From NCBI GenBank assembly GCA_910577405.1, contig CAJTMG010000004.1, forward strand, positions 62,563 to 126,562: DNA of 64,000 nucleotides, given 5' to 3'. Shown here piece after piece: positions 58,740-64,000 of the stretch. How positions within the stretch are numbered: the stretch's first letter is position 1; every line of letters starts with the position of its first letter. Position numbers and translations under genes: made by a program. The DNA is from an uncultured Oscillibacter sp. Lineage in GTDB: Bacteria > Bacillota > Clostridia > Oscillospirales > Oscillospiraceae. Below the pieces are notes generated by a model. It was not told the origin of the DNA and ran no database searches. It worked only from the letters and a program-made list of their open reading frames with translations.

Positions 58740-59676
58740 CCGCGCTCTCCCCTCCGGACTCCGCCAGCACATAGATCGGCCGGCGTTTGACCTCCAGATA
58801 CGTTTTCGCCAGATACTGCCCTAAAATCCCTGTGCAGAAAAGCTGCATCCCGCCTACGAACATCACCATGCACGCCAAGGACGGCCAGCCGCTTACCGGG
58901 TCCCCAAACAGCAGCGTCTTTACCACAATGTACGCCACCATCAGAAGCGACAGCACGCACAGCGTCACCCCCAGCATGGACGCTAAGGCCAGAGGCGCGG
59001 TGGAAAAGCCGATAATGCCCTGAATCGAGTACAGCAGCAAAGACCAGAAGGACCATTTCGTCTCTCCTGCCGCCCGCTCCACATTCTCATAGGGCAGCCA
59101 TTTTGTCCGGAAGCCCACCCAGCTGAAAATACCCTTTGAAAACCGGTTGTACTCGCCTAATGATAAGATTGCCTCCACCATCCGGCGGGTCATCATCCGG
59201 AAATCGCAGGCGCCGTCGACGATCTCTGTGTCGGAAATCCGGTTGATCAGGCCATAGAACCGCCGGGCAAAAAAGCTTCGTATGGGCGGCTCTCCCGCAC
59301 GGCTTACCCGACGCGCCGCCGCACAGTCCCATTGCCCCTCCTGCAAGGCCGCGTACATCTCCCCCAGCATCGACGGCGGGTGCTGCAAATCCGCGTCCAT
59401 CAGTACCACGTAATCTCCGCGGCAGTGCTGGAGTCCGGCGTACATAGCCGCTTCCTTGCCGAAATTCCGGGAGAAAGACAGATAGCGCACGCCCTCCCCC
59501 GAGGCCTTCCGCAGGATTTCCAGCGTGCCGTCCTTCGAGCCGTCGTCTACAAACACCAGCTCAAATTTACAGCCCCATGCCGCCGACAGCTCCGCTTCCG
59601 TCTTCCGGATCTCCTCCAGAAACAGCGGCAGAACGGCTTCCTCGTTGCAGCAGGGCACTATGATGGATACCAGCAT
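58720..59676 (-). CDS. GtrB-like polyprenyl-phosphate glycosyltransferase
   Basis: 318 residues. Family 2 GT-A domain with 'SIIVPCCNEEAVLPLFL', 'FVDDGSKDGT', 'DADLQHPP' and two C-terminal membrane spans (about 235-255 and 268-290), the layout of GtrB/DPM1 enzymes that attach glucose or mannose to undecaprenyl phosphate. Between gtrA-like and gtrII-like genes. Confidence 0.92.
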   Translation of the reverse strand: MLVSIIVPCCNEEAVLPLFLEEIRKTEAELSAAWGCKFELVFVDDGSKDGTLEILRKASGEGVRYLSFSRNFGKEAAMYAGLQHCRGDYVVLMDADLQHPPSMLGEMYAALQEGQWDCAAARRVSRAGEPPIRSFFARRFYGLINRISDTEIVDGACDFRMMTRRMVEAILSLGEYNRFSKGIFSWVGFRTKWLPYENVERAAGETKWSFWSLLLYSIQGIIGFSTAPLALASMLGVTLCVLSLLMVAYIVVKTLLFGDPVSGWPSLACMVMFVGGMQLFCTGILGQYLAKTYLEVKRRPIYVLAESGGESADETKTD

Positions 59677-59694
59677 TTTTTTACCTCCCGGCGC

Positions 59695-61200
59695 TTATCC
59701 CGACAGCTTTACCACCGCCGTCCCGCCTATCATCGCCACGCTTCCCGACGCTGGAAATTCCGGCATCGCACGCACTTCCTCCATGGCGCTGTAATCCGTC
59801 TCCTGATCCCAGTTCAGCGGGCAGTTCAGATAGTCTGTCAGATAGCGGCCCAGATTGTACGTCGCCGACCGCTGATGGAATAAGCCCGTCCAGCCTGAAA
59901 TATCCCTGAATGTTTCGCTTTCCTGATCCAAATACCTGTTTTCGTCCAGACGGCCCGCAAAAGCTACCGGCGTTACTCCCGGTTCGTAGCCCTCCAAGCC
60001 CTCTATCCGTCCGATTACCTGGGAAGCCAGCACCAAAGTCGAATTCTTTTCCAGCTCCTTCTTCATATACGCCTGATTTGCAAAGACGATGTGCTGCCAT
60101 ACGATCAGACATAACAGCACCGCCGTCAAACGCCGCAAAGTCCGTCCGGAACGCCGCCTCGCCTCCGGTTCCGCCGCCAGTATGGGAAGCAGATATACCA
60201 GCTCGCCAGGAAAGGTCATCAGATAATGCGCGCCGCCGGGTACCAGCACAAATGCCGAGAAAAACGCTGTAGGCAGCAAACAGGCCAGTCCCGTCAGCAG
60301 AACGCGGTTCCCCAGCGGCAGGGCTTTGTCCCGCAAAAGGCTGAACAGGCGATATAACAGCAGGCACAGCAGAATCCCGTTCACGCCCCGCAGCAGCCAG
60401 TCCAGAGACGTTCTTTCCGGGAAGAGGAATTGCAGATAACGCCGGTTTGCGGTCCAGAGGGAACCAGGCAAGGCTCCTAATACCCCCGCTTCCTCCGTCC
60501 GGCGTTTGGCGATGTCCAGCAAGCCGCACAGCAGAGTCCAGAAGGCGTAGTAGCTCACAAAGCCCGCCGCCAGCAGACCCAGATACCGGAAGCCCCGCCG
60601 GACCGCCAGCGCAGGCCGTTCACCCTCTGCCAGCTTCTTCATCACCGACAGCAGACACAGGGAGGCCGCCGTGGTGAAATACGCCTGATATACCCCCAGC
60701 GACGCCGCCAGCATCAAAATTCCCAGCCCGTTCCGACGCCAGCCGCCCCTCTGGAACTGCCGCGCCGACCATACCGCCAGAAACAGCGCGAAGGCATACT
60801 CGTCCAGGCAGTACAGATAGGTGGCGCCCGTCAGCGTCATTGCGTGATTGGCGCAGAATACCGCCGACACGCCAGCCAGCCCCGGTAATGTTTGTATCCC
60901 GAACAGCTCCGCCGTCTCCCAGGCCGCCAGCGTCATCCAGAACACAAACAGCAGGCCCGTCAGCCAGGGAGACGCACAGCCGCCCTTCATCAATTCCAGC
61001 ACCGGTATCAGAAAACGGCCCGCGCTGAAATAAAAGCGCCAGTCTCCGTCGGGAAAGCCCCAGGACGCATAGCTGAAAAACGACACGGAATCATGGGAGT
61101 AAAATTCGTTGGCAAACAAAAAGCCGTGTGCCGCCCATCCCACCGCCAGCACCGCCAGCAGCACCGTCAGAAACCGCCGCCGCTCTCCTGCTCTTCCCAT
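59695..61200 (-). CDS. GtrII/GtrC-type membrane glucosyltransferase
   Basis: 501 residues with about ten membrane spans and a C-terminal soluble end. 'GWAAHGFLFANEFYSHDSVSFF' near the N-terminus, 'TLTGATYLYCLDEYAFALFLAVWSA' and 'GVYQAYFTTAASLCLL' match the GtrII family, which transfers lipid-linked sugar to surface polymers. The ATG at 61200 follows GGGGGA; an upstream GTG (61230) has no ribosome site. First gene of the gtr operon. Confidence 0.87.
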   Translation of the reverse strand: MGRAGERRRFLTVLLAVLAVGWAAHGFLFANEFYSHDSVSFFSYASWGFPDGDWRFYFSAGRFLIPVLELMKGGCASPWLTGLLFVFWMTLAAWETAELFGIQTLPGLAGVSAVFCANHAMTLTGATYLYCLDEYAFALFLAVWSARQFQRGGWRRNGLGILMLAASLGVYQAYFTTAASLCLLSVMKKLAEGERPALAVRRGFRYLGLLAAGFVSYYAFWTLLCGLLDIAKRRTEEAGVLGALPGSLWTANRRYLQFLFPERTSLDWLLRGVNGILLCLLLYRLFSLLRDKALPLGNRVLLTGLACLLPTAFFSAFVLVPGGAHYLMTFPGELVYLLPILAAEPEARRRSGRTLRRLTAVLLCLIVWQHIVFANQAYMKKELEKNSTLVLASQVIGRIEGLEGYEPGVTPVAFAGRLDENRYLDQESETFRDISGWTGLFHQRSATYNLGRYLTDYLNCPLNWDQETDYSAMEEVRAMPEFPASGSVAMIGGTAVVKLSG

Positions 61201-61233
61201 CCGCTTGTCCCCCGTTTTTCCAAATTCCACTTC

Positions 61234-61262
61234 AGACTAGCACATTTTTTCCCGGTTTTCAA
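61234..61262 (-). promoter_or_regulatory. Promoter of the gtr-like operon
   Basis: On the minus strand TTGAAA, 17 bases, TAGTCT. Confidence 0.65.
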
Positions 61263-61282
61263 TCCTTTCAGAAAAATTTCCC

Positions 61283-61310
61283 TTGACATTCAAGAAAAAA
61301 CCGGTATAAT
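61283..61310 (+). promoter_or_regulatory. Promoter of the rpsF operon
   Basis: TTGACA, 16 bases, TATAAT. Confidence 0.85.
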
Positions 61311-61316
61311 AATATG

Positions 61317-61375
61317 GTCCGTTGATTTGCGGACATATCCTTGCTCTCATTTTTTCGTGAGGGCCATCTGTCCAA
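61317..61375 (+). ncRNA. Structured leader of rpsF
   Basis: Alternative stems GTCCG/CGGAC (61317-61334) and GGACA/TGTCC (61331-61373) with an inner CTCAT...GTGAG hairpin lie just before the rpsF ribosome site. Similar in position to the known S6:S18 autoregulatory leader; identity unproven. Confidence 0.4.
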
Positions 61376-61389
61376 AAGGAGGTGCAAAC

Positions 61390-61686
61390 ATGGCAAAGGT
61401 TACTGCCAATTACGAGGTCGTGTATATCATCGACCCTGCACAGGGTGAGGAGGGCATTGCCGCAACTGTGGCGAAGTTCCAGGCCCTGGCAGAACAGCAT
61501 GGCTCCGCCGTAGAGGTGGAGGAGTGGGGCGCCCGCCGTCTCGCTTATCCCATCCAGTATAAGAACGACGGTTACTACGTCCTGATGAGCTTCACCAGCG
61601 ACCCCGCGTTCCCCAAGGAGCTGGACCGCGTGCTGGGCATTACGGACGGCATTATGCGTTCCCTCATCGTCTGCAAAGGCGAATAA
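61390..61686 (+). CDS. rpsF: Ribosomal protein S6
   Basis: 98 residues. Begins MAKVTANYEVVYIIDPAQGEEG and includes 'EEWGARRLAYPIQYKNDGYYVLMSF', typical of S6, which binds 16S rRNA with S18. AAAAGGAGGTG precedes the ATG. First gene of the rpsF-ssb-rpsR operon. Confidence 0.97.
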   Translation: MAKVTANYEVVYIIDPAQGEEGIAATVAKFQALAEQHGSAVEVEEWGARRLAYPIQYKNDGYYVLMSFTSDPAFPKELDRVLGITDGIMRSLIVCKGE

Positions 61687-61699
61687 GGAGGTTCCGGTT

Positions 61700-62185
61700 A
61701 TGCTGAACAAAATTTTTATCATGGGACGCCTGACCCGTGATCCCGAGCTGCGCCGTACTCAAAGCGGTATCGCCGTCACTTCCTTCTCCCTGGCTGTGGA
61801 CCGGGATTACAAGACCCAGGCCGGAGAGCGGGAAACTGATTTTATCGATGTGGTGGCCTGGAGAAGCACTGCGGAATTTGTCAGCAAATATTTTACCAAG
61901 GGCCGTATGGCTGTGGTGGAAGGCCGCCTGCAAATCCGGGATTGGACCGATAAGGACGGCAATAAGCGCCGGAGTGCAGAGGTGGTCGCCGACAGCGTGT
62001 ATTTCGGCGACTCCAAACGGGACAGCACGGGCTCCGGCGGAGATTACCGTCGTACAGAAGACTTCGGCGCTCCCCCTCCCGCGTCCTACGACAGGTTCGG
62101 CAGCGGTCGGGACAGCGCGCCCTCCGGCGGACGTTCCGATGATTATCAGGAAATGACCGAGGAGGACGGCGAACTGCCCTTCTGA
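61700..62185 (+). CDS. ssb: Single-stranded DNA-binding protein
   Basis: 161 residues. OB-fold ('NKIFIMGRLTRDPELRRTQSGIAVTSFSLAV', 'DFIDVVAWRSTAEFVSKYFTKG', 'EGRLQIRDW'), a Gly/Ser/Asp-rich tail and the partner-binding end DGELPF. AAGGAGGTTCCGG precedes the ATG. Confidence 0.97.
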   Translation: MLNKIFIMGRLTRDPELRRTQSGIAVTSFSLAVDRDYKTQAGERETDFIDVVAWRSTAEFVSKYFTKGRMAVVEGRLQIRDWTDKDGNKRRSAEVVADSVYFGDSKRDSTGSGGDYRRTEDFGAPPPASYDRFGSGRDSAPSGGRSDDYQEMTEEDGELPF

Positions 62186-62250
62186 TTCCCAGGCCCTTTG
62201 CGTCCCAGGACGTTACCTACTTTTTTCTGTTTTTTATAAGGAGGAGCCTT

Positions 62251-62502
62251 ATGGCTTTTGATCGTGAATCCAGACCCGCTCGCCCCGGTCGGGGTAAGCG
62301 CCGGAAGGTATGCCAGTTCTGCGCTGAAAAGTGCGAGCATATCGATTACAAGGACGCTGCTAAGCTGCGCCGCTTTATCTCTGAACGCGCAAAAATCCTG
62401 CCCCGCAGAACAACCGGTACCTGCGCTATGCATCAGCGTCAGCTTACCGAGGCCATCAAGCGGGCCCGGCAGATCGCACTTCTGCCCTACGTCACCGATT
62501 GA
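62251..62502 (+). CDS. rpsR: Ribosomal protein S18, zinc-binding form
   Basis: 83 residues. 'KRRKVCQFCAEKCEHIDYKD' and 'TGTCAMHQRQLTEAIKRARQIALLPY'. The CxxC...C...C cysteines mark the zinc-containing (C+) version, unlike the form lacking them. AAGGAGGAGCC precedes the ATG. Last gene of the operon. Confidence 0.97.
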   Translation: MAFDRESRPARPGRGKRRKVCQFCAEKCEHIDYKDAAKLRRFISERAKILPRRTTGTCAMHQRQLTEAIKRARQIALLPYVTD

Positions 62503-62517
62503 TTCTTTGCTGTTTAC

Positions 62518-62552
62518 GGCCCGTCTCTTTTCCCGGGGCGGGCCTCTTCCCT
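62518..62552 (+). terminator. Terminator of the rpsF operon
   Basis: GGCCCG and CGGGCC arms, then TCTTCCCTTTC. Confidence 0.6.
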
Positions 62553-62587
62553 TTCTAAATCTTTTTTCTATTTCATTAAGAAAACTC

Positions 62588-62616
62588 TTGATTTTTTCTC
62601 CCGCATCCGTTATAAT
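62588..62616 (+). promoter_or_regulatory. Promoter of tRNA-Gly
   Basis: TTGATT, 17 bases, TATAAT. Confidence 0.8.
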
Positions 62617-62636
62617 AGGTTCCAGTCCTTTGATTT

Positions 62637-62710
62637 GCAGGGTTAGTACATCGGTAGTACCCGTGCTTCCCAAGCATGTGAGGCGGGTTCGACTCCCGTA
62701 CCCTGCTCCA
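62637..62710 (+). tRNA. tRNA-Gly(CCC)
   Basis: Acceptor arms GCAGGGT/ACCCTGC, anticodon stem CGTGC/GCATG with the loop TTCCCAA (anticodon CCC), T-arm GCGGGTTCGACTCCCGT, and an encoded CCA end. Confidence 0.95.
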
Positions 62711-62735
62711 GGTTGTATCGATAAAAATGCAGCCT

Positions 62736-62769
62736 GAAATCCTTCACTTCGGTGGGGGATTTCTTTTTG
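62736..62769 (+). terminator. Terminator of tRNA-Gly
   Basis: GAAATCC and GGATTTC arms, then TTTTTG. Confidence 0.8.
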
Positions 62770-62980
62770 TTGATTTGCTTTTTTTAGAGAATCCATTATA
62801 AAATATCAGAACCTGTATTCACAATAGAGAGAGATAACCCCGCTGTATACAGGGCAACATATCTATTGCAAACAAGCATATGCGCGATATCTGTCTATTC
62901 ATTTTAAACGGGCTCTTAGGAAACAGTGAAACGCACAAAAGCCCCGGATTCAGGAAATCGAGATCTTTTTTTTCGTGTAC
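62770..62980. other. Gene-free stretch after tRNA-Gly
   Basis: AT-rich, with a 10-base palindrome CTGTATACAG at 62843-62852. Nothing else recognisable. Confidence 0.5.
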
Positions 62981-63009
62981 TTGCTTTCTCTGACAGAATG
63001 CGCTATAAT
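62981..63009 (+). promoter_or_regulatory. Promoter of the broken gene at 63036
   Basis: TTGCTT, 17 bases, TATAAT; still consensus although the gene is broken. Confidence 0.7.
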
Positions 63010-63035
63010 TAAAAATATTAGTGATAGAGGTCGGA

Positions 63036-63526
63036 ATGAATTACAAGATTCACGGAAGATTTAACGCGGCGGTGCGGGACCAGTGAAGATTCTGCGGCAG
63101 CTGCCCGAACTGCCCTCGAAAGTGGTTCAATGTTCCGCTGCCGGATAAAACCCATCTGATGGAATCTGGTATGAAATCAACAGAAATCGCATTGCCTGAA
63201 GGCTGAAACAATTCAAAGAAACGGCCCCGGAAAAGACTGCCGTTCTTGACTGGTACGACGTTGCTGCAATCTATATGGCCCACAGCTTTCCGGAACCGGG
63301 CTTCGCCGTGGGCGTGAAAATTGTCGGCGGACCCTATCTGGTCATGAAAAGCCGGAATGGAAGGAAACGCGTTCTTGATTTTACCGGATGCCCGGATTTT
63401 TATGATTATGATCTGCATGATCTGGACAGACTGTATGAGGGTTATTTGGGTGATGAATTGCGGGTCTTTGTTTATACGCCGTCAGAAGACAATTTCTTTC
63501 TTATGATGAGAAACCTGAGAAGCTAA
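63036..63526 (+). pseudogene. Broken gene of unknown function
   Basis: The ATG at 63036 (after AGAGGTCGG) encodes MNYKIHGRFNAAVRDQ and stops. Shifted by one frame near 63080, the frame reads VKILRQLPELPSKVVQCSAAG, then a TAA (63146), then SDGIWYEINRNRIA, a TGA (63197), and then a long intact end (WYDVAAIYMAHSFPEPGFAV...RNLRS) to 63526. So one frameshift and two stops destroy a gene of about 160 residues. The protein family is not recognised. An unspoiled promoter implies recent decay. Confidence 0.65.
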
Positions 63527-63716
63527 TGCCCGATTACAGAGGGGTTCTTCCTGGTGTTCTCAGGCCTATACAGACGCGCTTCTGGAGCATACAATAAAGA
63601 TTATCTTCCGCCAAGAGACTTCCCATGTGGAGACCCGGGACGGCATACCCTTTATCTGGGACGACAACGGGAAAGAAAATACTGCTTGGGCGGCGTTATG
63701 GATAAGGTGTCGGTAA
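63527..63716 (+). pseudogene. Second broken gene, directly following
   Basis: The ATG at 63527 gives MPDYRGVLPGVL; one frame over, the sequence reads AYTDALLEHTIKIIFRQETS and GIPFIWDDNGKENTAWAALW to a stop at 63716. A frameshift near 63560 is the simplest explanation. No ribosome site apart from the preceding gene. Unidentified. Confidence 0.4.
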
Positions 63717-63774
63717 ACTGGGGATTCCCCGGATGTCGATTATAGAAATTTATTTTTTACAGGAGGATCTCATT

Positions 63775-63975
63775 ATGCCAGGACGGAAACCAGCAGGTGA
63801 ACGAATCGCACTCATTGACGAAAAGATAGCAAAGAAAAAGGCTGAACTGAAACGTCTGGAAGCGCAGAAGGAAGAGCTGCTTCACCCGGTTACTATGCGG
63901 GCAGTCCTTACGAAAGCAAAGCAGGCAGGACTTTCCCCGAAGGAAGTTGCAGAAAAGCTGGGAATTGAAATCTAA
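63775..63975 (+). CDS. Small coiled-coil protein, mobile-element type
   Basis: 66 residues: a basic start (MPGRKPAGER), a long helix with Leu/Ile heptads (IALIDEKIAKKKAELKRLEAQKEEL) and an HTH-like end (LTKAKQAGLSPKEVAEKLGIEI). AGGAGG lies 8 bases before the ATG. Such proteins are often near conjugative or integrative elements in clostridia (general knowledge, not proof). A further ribosome site (AAGGAGATGGAG) is at the window's end, so the next gene follows at once. Confidence 0.7.
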   Translation: MPGRKPAGERIALIDEKIAKKKAELKRLEAQKEELLHPVTMRAVLTKAKQAGLSPKEVAEKLGIEI

Positions 63976-64000
63976 AACAGCACACAAGGAGATGGAGAAT

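Noticed and set aside
63554..63745. Intact 63-codon gene next to the broken genes
   Set aside because: Lacks a ribosome site, and the alternative frame reads more like a true protein, so it is more likely a shadow of the broken gene.

Overview
The window is GC-rich, densely packed chromosomal DNA from a Gram-positive anaerobe. Signs of a Firmicutes/Clostridia genome are CIRCE/HrcA-controlled chaperone operons, MutS2, the long form of hibernation factor HPF, a YqzL-like gene between era and recO, S-layer-homology (SLH) proteins, a PdaA-type deacetylase and an FMN riboswitch in front of ribU. A dockerin-bearing M60 peptidase, a TAXI/TRAP transporter and the base composition suggest a gut Oscillospirales-type bacterium. 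That placement is inference; no rRNA or other marker in the window proves it.

Layout, left half. hpf (+); FMN riboswitch and ribU (-); an XRE regulator (-) divergent from a 50-residue protein (+) across a palindromic operator candidate; udk (-); a zinc-ribbon/BIG2 membrane protein, an exporter-type ABC half-transporter and an S4 RNA-binding protein (+); a frameshifted DUF4177 gene, a DUF896 gene and an XpaC-like protein with 11-residue repeats (+); uvrA, era, yqzL-like, recO, a hypothetical gene and mutS2 (+). On the minus strand follow an SLH protein, a MacA/MacB-like export operon, a TAXI-TRAP transporter pair with a large intergenic hairpin, and a CBS-pair protein. Then come a Crp/Fnr regulator (+) with an operator-like palindrome in its leader and a 38-bp tandem repeat at its end, a left-handed beta-helix transferase (-), a PdaA-like deacetylase (-), an EndA-like nuclease plus DEDDh exonuclease pair (+), and a hybrid histidine kinase with a cysteine-rich PAS (-).

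Layout, right half. A MoxR ATPase and a DUF2201/VWA protein lie just ahead of a CIRCE-controlled groES - divergent groES-like - groEL operon. Next is a large secreted M60 metallopeptidase carrying a dockerin, translationally coupled to an SLH-anchored protein. The second CIRCE operon is hrcA-grpE-dnaK-dnaJ followed by a PHP phosphatase, then rpiB and a membrane-anchored glycosidase-like protein. A JAMM-motif protein, an orphan gene and a gtrA/gtrB/gtrII-like glycosylation operon (all -) precede rpsF-ssb-rpsR (+) and tRNA-Gly(CCC). After the tRNA the sequence becomes less compact, with two broken genes and a small coiled-coil protein, as expected of a decayed insertion next to a tRNA.

The most interesting candidates are: (1) the coupled dockerin-M60 / SLH pair, which could be a minimal two-protein surface docking system; (2) the second, divergent GroES inside the CIRCE-controlled groESL operon, whose GroEL-binding loop looks altered; (3) the MoxR/DUF2201-VWA pair with an internally duplicated metallopeptidase-like half; and (4) several regulatory structures: the XRE palindrome, the Crp/Fnr leader palindrome, the TRAP intergenic hairpin and a possible short RNA near 47.7 kb. 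All coordinates and motifs were read by eye; no searches were run.
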